DNA from: DASRIA01 sp963768885
GTDB taxonomy: Bacteria > Actinomycetota > Thermoleophilia > Solirubrobacterales > JBBDJG01
Assembly: GCA_963768885.1 (NCBI GenBank)
Contig: CAVYJN010000007.1
Span: 434,001-498,000, forward strand
DNA: 64,000 nt
Direction of reading: 5' to 3'
A model generated the notes under the pieces. The model did not search any database, was not told the DNA's origin, and saw only the letters and a list, made by a program, of their open reading frames with translations. Every line of letters begins with the position of its first letter. Position 1 is the first letter of the stretch. The translations under genes were made by a program, and so were the position numbers. This document shows, piece after piece, positions 44,371 through 52,659 of the stretch.

Positions 44371-45849
44371 CTACGGCACGAACACTCCTCCCACGGCGAA
44401 CAGCGTGTTGTCGTTCGTGGCGGTGTCGCCGTCCGCGCCGCCGTCGAAGACGCGACCCTCGCTGAGCTCCCAGATCGCGCGCCGCCCCTCCTGCACGGTG
44501 CTTGGGACGAGCGCGTCTGCCGTGGTCTGGGCGCTGCATGTAGAGCCCTCGGAGCCGGCGGTCGGAGTGCAGGCGACATCGAACGAGAACGTGCGGTCGA
44601 CCATCGTGCCCGGGGTCGAGTTGAACGGCTCGTTCTCCTTGTCGGTGCGGCGCACGACGAACTGGGCCGAGAGCTCCCCTGCGTAATCGGTCAGGTCGGC
44701 GGCGTTGCGCACGTCGGTGAGCGAGAAGCTGAGCTGCACGTCTGCCTCGTCGGTCTGCGTGCTCGGGTTGCCGACCACCACGGCCGCCTTCAGCGATCCG
44801 GTGGAGGAGGCGGCCTGACCGTTCGCGTCGGGCGTGCCGACCGTCAGATAGGAGGAGGCGCGCTGTGGCGGGCTGCAGGACCCGAACGCGAGCGGCGGGC
44901 CGTGCGTGCGGTTCGGGGACGTGCACTGCTGGGAGGCGGGAACGAGGGACAAGATCAGCGGCGTCGCGCCCTTGGGGCGCGGGTAGCTCGGTGCGATCGG
45001 CTGCCAGTCGGGGTTCCGACCGCTCACACCGAGGCTCGTCCGTCCTGTCCCGTCGACGTTGATCACGATCAGACCGTTGTTGAACGACTCGCTCGTGATC
45101 CAGCCGAGGAAGGCGATCTGCTGGCCGTCGGGCGACCAGGCTGCGCTGCGGTCGACCACGCCGCTGGGGGCCTTGACGGTGAGCTGGGTCTGATCGCTGC
45201 CGTCGGAGTTCATCGTCCACAGTCCTCCGTCGCGCGTGAACACGATCTTCGAGCCGTCCGGCGACCACGCCGGGTCTTGTCCATTGGCCGTGATGCTGCT
45301 CTCGCCTGTGCCGTCGGCGTTCATCACCCAGATGCCCCCTGTTCGGTCGGACCAGAAGGCGATCTTCGTGCCGTCAGGAGACCACGCGGGGGTGCGGTTG
45401 TCTCCCACCGAGGTGAGTTGTGTCTCGCCGCTCCCGTCGGCGTCGATTCGGAAGATGTTGAAGACGAAGGGCGCTGACGATGCCACGCGGGTGAAGGCAA
45501 ACTGGCTGCCGTCGGGCGACCACGTGATCGCCGACACGTTTGCCGCCTGGCTCTGGACGCACGCGTTGCACACGAGAGTTGAGCCGGTTCCGTCAGCCGC
45601 CGTGATCCGGATCGCCTCGCCATCGACGTACCCGATCTTCGTGCCGTCCGACGACCAGACGGCGTCCCGGGCCTCTCCGCCCTTCACGAGCTCGCTGTTC
45701 GAGCCGTCGGGATTGATGCGGTAGACCCCCCCGGCGATCTTGTTGTAAGCGATCTTGCCGTTGCTGCCCGGGAAGGCGGCGAATGCGCCGGACGGGCAGG
45801 CGAGTACCCAGATCGCGACCAGTAACCCGATCCGTGCGTAGCACCGCAT
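44371..45849 (-). CDS. secreted PD40 propeller with C-terminal GVFVP domain
   Basis: From the ATG at 45847-45849 the product is 492 residues. A signal peptide (IGLLVAIWVLACPSGAFA) is followed by about seven PD40 blades (AWSPDGTKIAFWSDRTGGIW and relatives) and then the GVFVP domain from YPRPKGATPL through PNRTHGPPLA, TVGTPDANG, YAGEL and VFDGGADG to GVFVP at the very end. The start overlaps the stop of the next paralogue (ATGA). PD40 proteins act outside or in the periplasm; the ligand is unknown. Confidence 0.8.
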   Translation of the reverse strand: MRCYARIGLLVAIWVLACPSGAFAAFPGSNGKIAYNKIAGGVYRINPDGSNSELVKGGEARDAVWSSDGTKIGYVDGEAIRITAADGTGSTLVCNACVQSQAANVSAITWSPDGSQFAFTRVASSAPFVFNIFRIDADGSGETQLTSVGDNRTPAWSPDGTKIAFWSDRTGGIWVMNADGTGESSITANGQDPAWSPDGSKIVFTRDGGLWTMNSDGSDQTQLTVKAPSGVVDRSAAWSPDGQQIAFLGWITSESFNNGLIVINVDGTGRTSLGVSGRNPDWQPIAPSYPRPKGATPLILSLVPASQQCTSPNRTHGPPLAFGSCSPPQRASSYLTVGTPDANGQAASSTGSLKAAVVVGNPSTQTDEADVQLSFSLTDVRNAADLTDYAGELSAQFVVRRTDKENEPFNSTPGTMVDRTFSFDVACTPTAGSEGSTCSAQTTADALVPSTVQEGRRAIWELSEGRVFDGGADGDTATNDNTLFAVGGVFVP

Positions 45850-47362
45850 CAGGGAACGAACACCCCGCTCGTCTGGAAGAGCGTGTTCGGCGACGTGGAA
45901 ACGACGCCGTCGGGCCCGCCGTCGAACACCTGTATCTGACCGAGCTGCCAGATCGAGCGGCGGCTCTCGTGCACCGTGCCGAACGCGATCGCATCGGCGC
46001 TCGTGTTGACCGAGCAGGTCGCGCCCACGGTCGCGTCGGCGGTCGCCGCACACCCTGCCGTGAACGTGAAGGGAAAGTCGATCACGGTTCCGGGCGCCGA
46101 CACCGACGGCGAGTTCAGCTTGTCGGTGAGGCGCAGCATCGTGCGCACCTGCACCTCGCCCGTGTAGTCGTCGAGGTCGTCGCCGCGGCGAACGTCGGTC
46201 ATCTGTAGCTGAAGGCTCACGTCCGCCTCGTCGGTCTGCGTCTGCGGGATGCCGACGATCGTCGCCATGCGCACGGATCCGGTGGCGTTCGCCGTGCGGC
46301 CGTTCGAGTCGGGCGTGCCCACCGTGAGATGGCTCGAGGACTGGGCCGGCGGATTGCAGGACGCAAACGCGAGCGGCGGGCCGTGCTGACGGTTGGGCGC
46401 CGCGCACGACGCGAAGGCGGGGACGAGCGACACGGACAGCGGCGTCGCGCCCTTCGGCCGCGGGTAGCTGGGCGGGGTCGGCTGCCAGTCGGGCCGGCGG
46501 TCGACGCTATTCGTGATGAAGGTCGAGTTGCTGCCGTCGGGGCCCATCACCGCGAGGCCTTCCGGGCGGGTCGGTGCCGGGCTCCTTGTGGTACACGATG
46601 AACTGCCCGTCCGGGGACCATTCGGGCTCGCGTGTCGAAGCCGGTGGTGTTGACGGTCACCTCGGTCTGATTCGTGCCGTCGGCGTTCATGACGACGATC
46701 ACACGACCGCGCTCGAACACGATCTTGCTGCCGTCCGGCGACCACGCGGGGCGTGACGCGAAGTAGCCGCCGGTGCCCAGGCCGACCTGCCCGGTTCCGT
46801 CCGCGTTCATCACCCACACTCCCGCGGGAGACCGATCCGAAGTGAACGCGATCTTGGTGCCGTCCGGCGACCAGGCCGGGCCGCGGTTCGCGCCGACCGA
46901 GGTGAGCTGGGTCTCCGCCGGTGCCGTCCGCGTTCACGCGGTAGATCTGGCGGGTGCTGATCGTGGGGCCGTCGTCGAACGCGAACTTCGTCCCGTCCGG
47001 CGACCAGGTCAGGAACGAGCCGATCAGGCCGTTGCCGTAGAAGTCATCGATGCACGAGCACGCAACGGTCGCGTTGCTGCCGTCGGGGTTCATGACCATG
47101 ATGTCCGAATCGCCGGGGCCGTCGGTGAACGCGATCTTGCTCCCGTCCGGCGACCACACGGGGTTACGGGCGCTTGACCGGATCAGCGTCTGCAGGCTGC
47201 CGTCGGACTCCGTCGTGTAGATGCTCCGGCCCGGGCCGCCCCCGGGAAGGCGGCGCCGGCCGGCGCAGCGAGGACGGCGGCCACCACGATGGCGGCCACC
47301 AGCGCGCTCCCCCCGGACCGCAGCACCCCAGTCCGCAGGCGTGGACCTCTGCGGGCACTCAC
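45849..47362 (-). CDS. paralogous PD40-GVFVP protein with several frameshifts
   Basis: The same architecture as its neighbour. The signal peptide reads from a GTG at 47360-47362 (VAAIVVAAVLAAPAGAAFPG), the frame then shifts near 47245 into SIYTTESDG and the first blades, again near 46925, 46635 and 46570, and ends with an intact GVFVP domain. Each shift restores normal blade sequence, for example MWVMNADGTGQ in one frame and EPEWSPDGQFIVYHKEPG in another. With four single-base changes, either assembly errors or a recent pseudogene is possible; the first fits the pattern across the window. Confidence 0.72.
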
Positions 47363-47442
47363 ATGCCGACCCTAGCGCGTCCGGGCGCACCTTTGTGGTT
47401 CATCGCCGGGCGGGGACGACGGCGCTACGCTTGCCTTCCTTT

Positions 47443-47515
47443 GCCGGAGTAGCTCAGCTGGTAGAGCACCGCTCTTGTAAAGCGGATGCCAGGGGTTCGA
47501 GTCCCCTCTCCGGCT
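47443..47515 (+). tRNA. tRNA-Thr (UGU)
   Basis: A complete cloverleaf: acceptor GCCGGAG / CTCCGGC, D-arm with AGCTCAGCTGGTAGAGC, anticodon loop CTTGTAA with anticodon TGT in a CCGCT/AGCGG stem, and T-arm GGGGTTCGAGTCCCC. CCA is not encoded. TACGCT (47426-47431) is 11 nt upstream as a probable -10. Confidence 0.96.
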
Positions 47516-47531
47516 TCGCTGTGGATCGCCG

Positions 47532-47732
47532 CTACTCGTCCCGGGGCACGATCGTGTCCAGCTGGACCTCGGCCCCCGAGCGGTCGTCGGCGAACACGAT
47601 GTACGCCAGCGGCGGGCCGCCGAACCAGGACGCGTTCTCGCCCTCGCCCACGTAGATCGCAGGCCGCTGCGTTCCGTCACGCTGCAGCACCCAGATCTTC
47701 TGCCCCTCGTGGAACCCCTCGGTCGCCTCCAT
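47532..47732 (-). CDS. 66-residue conserved-looking small protein
   Basis: MEATEGFHEGQKIWVLQRDG, then RPAIYVGEGENASWFGG and AYIVFADDRSGAEVQLDTI: an all-beta pattern like an SH3 or Tudor-type barrel. No named family. The ATG is 6 nt after TAGACT on the minus strand, a good leaderless start. Confidence 0.6.
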   Translation of the reverse strand: MEATEGFHEGQKIWVLQRDGTQRPAIYVGEGENASWFGGPPLAYIVFADDRSGAEVQLDTIVPRDE

Positions 47733-47738
47733 CGGCGC

Positions 47739-47744
47739 AGTCTA
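47739..47744 (-). promoter_or_regulatory. leaderless -10 hexamer TAGACT
   Basis: It ends 6 nt before the ATG at 47732. Confidence 0.5.
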
Positions 47745-47784
47745 ATGACGTTCCGGGCACGCACCGCGACGTGCCAGTAGACAC

Positions 47785-47820
47785 CCGACCGCCGAAATGT
47801 CGATAATGCCCGACCGCCGA
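47785..47820 (+). repeat. short direct repeat before the cytochrome c gene
   Basis: CCCGACCGCCGA occurs twice (47785-47796 and 47809-47820) with the second copy ending in the A of the start ATG; an ATGTCGATA between them partly repeats the following start. It may be an operator or a small duplication. Confidence 0.4.
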
Positions 47821-48509
47821 TGCTGTCGACGTCGATTCGAACCCCCCTGGCCGCGATCGTCGTGGCCGCCACCGCCGTCTTCGCCGGCGCGGGCTGCGGC
47901 GGTGAGGACAAGCCCGACGTCGCGCGGGGCAAGGAGCTCTTCACCCAGCGTTGCGGCGCCTGCCACATCCTGCAGAACGCCGGCACCAAGGGGGTCCAGG
48001 GGCCGAACCTCGACCTCGCATTCCAGGAGTCATTGCGCACCGGGCTCGGCCGCAGCACGATCGCCGGCGTCGTCGAGCAGCAGATCGACCTTCCCCAGGG
48101 CGGCCAGATGCCCGCCAACATCGTCACCGGAGACGACGCGCGGAATGTCGCCGAGTACGTGGCGAGCGCGATCGGCAAACCCGCGGAGGGCGGCGGCGCA
48201 GCCGGGCCCTCCGGCACGGCCGAGGCCGACGCCAAGAACGTCGTCTCGATCCCGACCGACCCCGGCGGCCAGCTCGCCTACCAGGTGAAGAACGCGACCG
48301 CGAAGGCCGGCAAGGTGACGCTCAGCTCGAAGAACGACGCCTCGATCCCGCACAACATCGCGATCAAGGGCGACGGCGAGGGTCCGGTGGTCCAGGGCGG
48401 CAAGGTCTCCGAGGTGAGCGACACTCTGAAGGCCGGAAAGTACGAGTACTACTGCTCCGTGCCGGGCCACGAGCAGGCCGGCATGAAGGGCACGCTGACG
48501 GTCAGGTAG
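47820..48509 (+). CDS. lipoprotein fusing cytochrome c and cupredoxin
   Basis: A lipobox-type signal (VVAATAVFAGAGCGG) is followed by a class I cytochrome c domain with the haem motif CGACH and an axial Met near GGQMPANI, then a plastocyanin-like domain with ligands in IPHNIA and YYCSVPGHEQAGM (His, Cys, His, Met). Both redox centres are complete. Facing the oxidase operon, it is the likely electron donor to cytochrome oxidase at the outer membrane face. Its end overlaps the convergent USP-like gene by 8 nt. Confidence 0.85.
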   Translation: MLSTSIRTPLAAIVVAATAVFAGAGCGGEDKPDVARGKELFTQRCGACHILQNAGTKGVQGPNLDLAFQESLRTGLGRSTIAGVVEQQIDLPQGGQMPANIVTGDDARNVAEYVASAIGKPAEGGGAAGPSGTAEADAKNVVSIPTDPGGQLAYQVKNATAKAGKVTLSSKNDASIPHNIAIKGDGEGPVVQGGKVSEVSDTLKAGKYEYYCSVPGHEQAGMKGTLTVR

Positions 48510-49176
48510 CCCCGGGGCCGGCGTTCACGCCCTCGCGGTCGAGATCGACGACCACGTGGGTCACGCGGATCGCGTATTGATCGCGGGCGCGCTGCACGAC
48601 GTCCCGCTCGAGCCAGTTCGAGCGTCCCGGCGGGTGCGTGGAGATGATCACCTCGTCGGCCGGGAAGCGGCGCAACTCATCCTCCATCGCCTGCACGGGG
48701 TCGTCGTCGCCGATGTCGCCGTCCACGTCGAACCCTTCCGCGCGGAGGTCAGCGAGTAGCTGCTGGAGGCGGCGACCGGCCTGTTGGCGCGCGTCGTCCT
48801 CCTCGTTCGTCCAGTGCTTGATCTTGCTGTTGAGCGCCGGAACCACGACCTTCATCTGCGCGCTCGTGGGATCGCCCCGCTGCGCGATCTCGTTTCGCAG
48901 CGCACGCCCTCCCATGGTCTCGTTGGCGACCACCAGGATGCGGTAACGGCCGTCGTCGCGGTCGTCGAGCCTGCGGCCGAGCAGCATCTTCTCGCGCGGC
49001 TCGTCGCGCCTGAAGACGAAGAGGCCGACGATCAGGCCGATCGTGAGTCCGCCGGCGACCGCGAGGGCGGCGCCGGTGGAGAACACGATGGCGACGATGG
49101 CGATCGGCGCGAGCAGCGCCGCGACGATCAACACGAACCGGAAGGCGTCTTCTTCGGATCTCAGCGGGTTGACCAT
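48502..49176 (-). CDS. two-helix membrane protein with a USP-like cytosolic domain
   Basis: Two N-terminal helices (LIVAALLAPIAIVAIVFS, ALAVAGGLTIGLIVGLFVF) are followed by a domain with YRILVVANETMGGRAL, a QMKVVVPALNS strand, and RRFPADEVIISTHPPGRSNW. The same module occurs twice in the product of 49813-50682. The alternating alpha/beta order and the nucleotide-site-like ends of the strands resemble universal stress proteins. It is last in the oxidase operon. Confidence 0.7.
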   Translation of the reverse strand: MVNPLRSEEDAFRFVLIVAALLAPIAIVAIVFSTGAALAVAGGLTIGLIVGLFVFRRDEPREKMLLGRRLDDRDDGRYRILVVANETMGGRALRNEIAQRGDPTSAQMKVVVPALNSKIKHWTNEEDDARQQAGRRLQQLLADLRAEGFDVDGDIGDDDPVQAMEDELRRFPADEVIISTHPPGRSNWLERDVVQRARDQYAIRVTHVVVDLDREGVNAGPGAT

Positions 49177-49198
49177 CGCGTCTCTCCTTTGGCTCCGG

Positions 49199-49813
49199 CT
49201 AGAGAAGGTAGACCGTGCTCCACACGATGATCCACATCACGTCCACGAAGTGCCAGTAGATGCCGGCACATTCCACGCCCATGTGTGCCTCGGGCGAGAA
49301 GTGGCCGCGATACGCGCGCACGGTCATGATCGCAAGCAGAGTGAGTCCCACGAAGACGTGTGCTCCGTGCAGTCCGGTGAGGCCGTAGAAGACCGAAGCG
49401 AAGGCGCCGTCGGAGATCGCGAAGCCCGCCTTCGCGTACTCGTTGATCTGCGTGAGCAGGAACATCGAGCCGAGCAGGAAGGTCGTCACCAGGCCGACCT
49501 GCATCCCGAGTCGGTTGCCCCGCTTGATGGAGTGCAGGGCGTAGTGCACCGTGAAGCTCGAGGACACGAGGATCGCGGTGTTCATGCTCGCAACCAGCAC
49601 CGGGAACTCGAAGGGGTCGGGCGGCCACGGCTCGTTCTGCACGACGCGGACGAAGAAGTAGGCCGTGAAGAACGACCCGAACAGCATCGCCTCCGAGATG
49701 ATGAAGAGCAGGATCCCGAGCAGCTGGGAGTCGATGCGCGAGCTGTGGTGCGCCTCGGGGGGGCCGTGGTGCTCGTGAGCGTGTGCGCCCGCGGCGATCG
49801 ATGCGGATTCCAT
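49199..49813 (-). CDS. ctaE: cytochrome c oxidase subunit III
   Basis: From the ATG at 49811-49813 the product is 204 residues with five membrane helices. It has LFIISEAMLFGSFFTAYFF with the conserved Glu, LTGLHGAHVFVGL, and GIYWHFVDVMWIIVWSTVYL. The N-terminus is His-rich (AHAHEHHGPPEAHH), which is unusual. The length fits the short five-helix form. The start overlaps the stop of the USP-like gene upstream. Confidence 0.92.
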   Translation of the reverse strand: MESASIAAGAHAHEHHGPPEAHHSSRIDSQLLGILLFIISEAMLFGSFFTAYFFVRVVQNEPWPPDPFEFPVLVASMNTAILVSSSFTVHYALHSIKRGNRLGMQVGLVTTFLLGSMFLLTQINEYAKAGFAISDGAFASVFYGLTGLHGAHVFVGLTLLAIMTVRAYRGHFSPEAHMGVECAGIYWHFVDVMWIIVWSTVYLL

Positions 49814-50682
49814 CAGGCGGCTCCCGTCCCAGCGGGCTCCCGATCCGCGGCCGGATCGGAGACCACGTGCTCGACCGGGCGGCCGCTGGCCTTGCGGACC
49901 TTCCCGATCAGGTCTCCGCGCATCCACCGGGACTTCTGGCTGGGCAGGGTCGAGATGATGATCTCGTCGGCGGGATGGTGCGCGAGCGTGTTCATCACGC
50001 TGCGGAACGGGTCGGGCTCCGTCACGTAGCCGGTCACCTGGAGCCCGGCGCGGCGAAGCTCGTCGAGCGTCGCGTCGAGGCGGGTCTGTGCGTCCTCGTC
50101 GTCGGCATCCGTCGGCGGGACGATCACGGTGAAGCGGTGCGGCGAAGACGAGGACCGGCGCTCGAGCGCGTCGATCAGCGGACGGCCGCCGATCGTGCGG
50201 CTCGCGACTACCAGCACGTGGCGGACGGGCTCCTCGCGCAGGTCGACGACGACGTGCTCGACGGGCAGCCCCGACCAGTTCTCGATGCGCTCCACCAAGT
50301 CGCGCCGAAGCCAGCCCGACCGTGGATAGACATAGGTCGAGACGATGATCTCGTCTGCTCCCCACTCGCGTATCGCGTCCTGGGTCGCGAGGTAGGGGTC
50401 GGGGTCCATCACTTCACCGCGCGCCTCGATGCCCATCTCGCGCAGCCGTTCGAGCGTCAGCTCGAGGCGCACGCGCGCGGCCGAGCGCGCGGAGTCGTCA
50501 TAGATCACGAACCCCCGCTTCGGCGTGTTCTGCGGGCACACGACGGTGCAGCGAATCGGGCCCCGGGCGGCGCGGCGCTCGATCGCCTCGATCAGCTTCT
50601 GGCCGCCGACCGTCTCGTTCGCGACCACGAGCACGTGGACGGGTTCCTGCGTGGGATTGTCGAGGGATGCCTCCAAGCTCAC
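49813..50682 (-). CDS. tandem USP-like two-domain protein in the oxidase operon
   Basis: The 289 residues hold two copies of one module: VHVLVVANETVGGQKLIEAI ... WGADEIIVSTYVYPRSGWLR and RHVLVVASRTIGGRPLIDAL ... HPADEIIISTLPSQKSRWMR, each ending in PVEHVV. There are no membrane helices. The gene lies between ctaD and ctaE with 4-nt overlaps on both sides, so it is made with the oxidase subunits. A role as sensor or stabiliser of the oxidase is inference. Confidence 0.75.
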   Translation of the reverse strand: MSLEASLDNPTQEPVHVLVVANETVGGQKLIEAIERRAARGPIRCTVVCPQNTPKRGFVIYDDSARSAARVRLELTLERLREMGIEARGEVMDPDPYLATQDAIREWGADEIIVSTYVYPRSGWLRRDLVERIENWSGLPVEHVVVDLREEPVRHVLVVASRTIGGRPLIDALERRSSSSPHRFTVIVPPTDADDEDAQTRLDATLDELRRAGLQVTGYVTEPDPFRSVMNTLAHHPADEIIISTLPSQKSRWMRGDLIGKVRKASGRPVEHVVSDPAADREPAGTGAA

Positions 50683-52658
50683 TCCTGCCGCGTGCCGTGC
50701 CCGTCACCGTTGCCGTTGCCGTTGCCCGACGGCGCGGCGTGGCCGTTCCCGTTCGCCGGGACCCCGGCCGCCACCTTCTCGCGGTCGCCGTTGAGGACCG
50801 CGTGCACGGAGCCGGGCACCCCGTACTCGTACGGGCCCCCGACGACCTGCGGGATCTCGTCGAAGTTGAAGATCGGCGGCGGCGAGGAAACCTGCCACTC
50901 GAGCGTACGGGCACGCCAGGGGTTGCCGGGCGCGCGCGGCCCGCCCGCCCAGCTGGCGATGAAGTTGTAGGCGAACACGAGCATCGCGGCGCCGAGGAAG
51001 AACGCGCCGATCGACGAGACGAGGTTCCAGGCCGCGAACTTGTCCGCGTAGTCCGCCACCCGCCGCGGCATCCCCTCCAGCCCGAGCCAGTGCATCGGAC
51101 CGAACGTGACGTTGAACCCCACGAAGGTCATCCAGAAGTGGAGCTTCCCGAGCCGCTCGTCGTACATGCGGCCGGTCATCTTCGGATACCAGTAGTAGAT
51201 GCCGGCGAAGATCGTGAACATGCTGCCGCCGAACAGCACGTAGTGGATGTGCGCGACCACGAAGTACGTGTCCGAGGTGTGGATGTCCACGGGGATCGCC
51301 GCGAGCATGATGCCGCTGATCCCGCCGAGCGTGAACATCGTGATGAACCCGAGCGCGAACAGCATCGGCGTGGATAACTCGAGCACGCCGCGCCACAGCG
51401 TCGCGAGCCACGAGAAGATCTTGATGCCGGTCGGCACAGCGATCAGCATCGTGGTGATCATCATCGGCACACGCAGCCACTGCCACATGCCCGAGACGAA
51501 CATGTGGTGGGCCCAGACCGTGAAGCCGAGCACCAGGATCGCCATCAGCGAGAGCGCCATCAGGCGGTAGCCGAAGATCGGCTTGCGCGATTTGGTCGAG
51601 ATGACCTCCGAGATGATCCCGAACCCGGGCAGCATCATGATGTAGACCGCCGGGTGCGAGTAGAACCAGAAGATGTGCTGATAGGAGATCACGTCGCCGC
51701 CCTGCGTCGCGTCGAAGAAGTTCGCGTGCAGCGTGCGATCGAGCAGGACCAGGAACTGCGAGCCGGCTACGAACGGCGTCGCGATCACGACCAGCAGCGA
51801 GGTCGTGAAGTTCGCCCACACGAGCAGCGGCATGCGCCAGAACGTCATGCCGGGCGCACGCATCGTGATGATCGTGACGATGAAGTTGAGCGCCGTCATG
51901 ATCGACGAGGTGCCCGCGAACTGGACGCCGATCGTGAAGAACTGCTGGCCTAGAGGCGCGTCCGTCGAGAGCGGCGCGTAGGCCGTCCAGCCTGTGTTGA
52001 AGGCCCCTCCGTCGGGCACGAGGAAACTCGACACCATCATCACCCCGGCCACCGGCAGGAGCCAGTAGCTGAGGGCGTTCAGGCGCGGGAACGCCATGTC
52101 GGGCGCGCCGATCATCAGCGGGAGCACGAAGTTCGCGAGGCCGGCGAAGATCGGGATGATGACCAGGAAGATCATCAGCGACGCGTGCACGGAGAAGAGC
52201 CCGTTGTAGGTGTTCGGGTCGACCACCTGCTGGCCCGGCTGCGCGAGCTCGGCGCGAATCACCTCGGCGAGCGCGCCGCCGACGAACATGAAGAACAGCG
52301 CGGTGATCGTGTACTGGACGCCGATCACCTTGTGATCGGTGTTGACGCGGAAGTAGTCCCTCCAGCTGCGCGCGCCGTGGTCGGAATGGTCGTCGGGCCG
52401 CGTGGGCGCGCCGACGATGTACCGGGCCCAGTAGTCGAAGCCGCCGATCCCGACCAGGAATGCGAGCGGCGTCGCGAGCAGGATCACGGTGACGAGCGGG
52501 TCCTCCTCGAGCACGTAGACGCCGTAGAGCGCGCGGATGCCGACGACCAGCGCGAACGCGAACGCGGCGCCGGCGAGCGTCATCCATGCTGCGCGGATCC
52601 ATCCGGGTCGCATCATGCGACGGAAGAAGGTTGGCTGGGCCACCGCCATCGCGGTCAT
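50679..52658 (-). CDS. ctaD: cytochrome c oxidase subunit I, A2-type
   Basis: The 659 residues include an N-terminal extra membrane pair, then TDHKVIGVQYTITALFF, the active-site segment FWFYSHPAVYIMMLPGFG, WAHHMFVSG with the CuB histidines, and HTSDTYFVVAHIHYVLFGGS with the haem ligands. The usual HPEVY glutamate is absent and a Tyr-Ser pair (YSHP) precedes the His, the mark of A2-type oxidases. A Gly/Asn-rich tail ends the protein. The start is 1 nt after the ctaC stop. Confidence 0.94.
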   Translation of the reverse strand: MTAMAVAQPTFFRRMMRPGWIRAAWMTLAGAAFAFALVVGIRALYGVYVLEEDPLVTVILLATPLAFLVGIGGFDYWARYIVGAPTRPDDHSDHGARSWRDYFRVNTDHKVIGVQYTITALFFMFVGGALAEVIRAELAQPGQQVVDPNTYNGLFSVHASLMIFLVIIPIFAGLANFVLPLMIGAPDMAFPRLNALSYWLLPVAGVMMVSSFLVPDGGAFNTGWTAYAPLSTDAPLGQQFFTIGVQFAGTSSIMTALNFIVTIITMRAPGMTFWRMPLLVWANFTTSLLVVIATPFVAGSQFLVLLDRTLHANFFDATQGGDVISYQHIFWFYSHPAVYIMMLPGFGIISEVISTKSRKPIFGYRLMALSLMAILVLGFTVWAHHMFVSGMWQWLRVPMMITTMLIAVPTGIKIFSWLATLWRGVLELSTPMLFALGFITMFTLGGISGIMLAAIPVDIHTSDTYFVVAHIHYVLFGGSMFTIFAGIYYWYPKMTGRMYDERLGKLHFWMTFVGFNVTFGPMHWLGLEGMPRRVADYADKFAAWNLVSSIGAFFLGAAMLVFAYNFIASWAGGPRAPGNPWRARTLEWQVSSPPPIFNFDEIPQVVGGPYEYGVPGSVHAVLNGDREKVAAGVPANGNGHAAPSGNGNGNGDGHGTRQE

Positions 52659-52659
52659 C

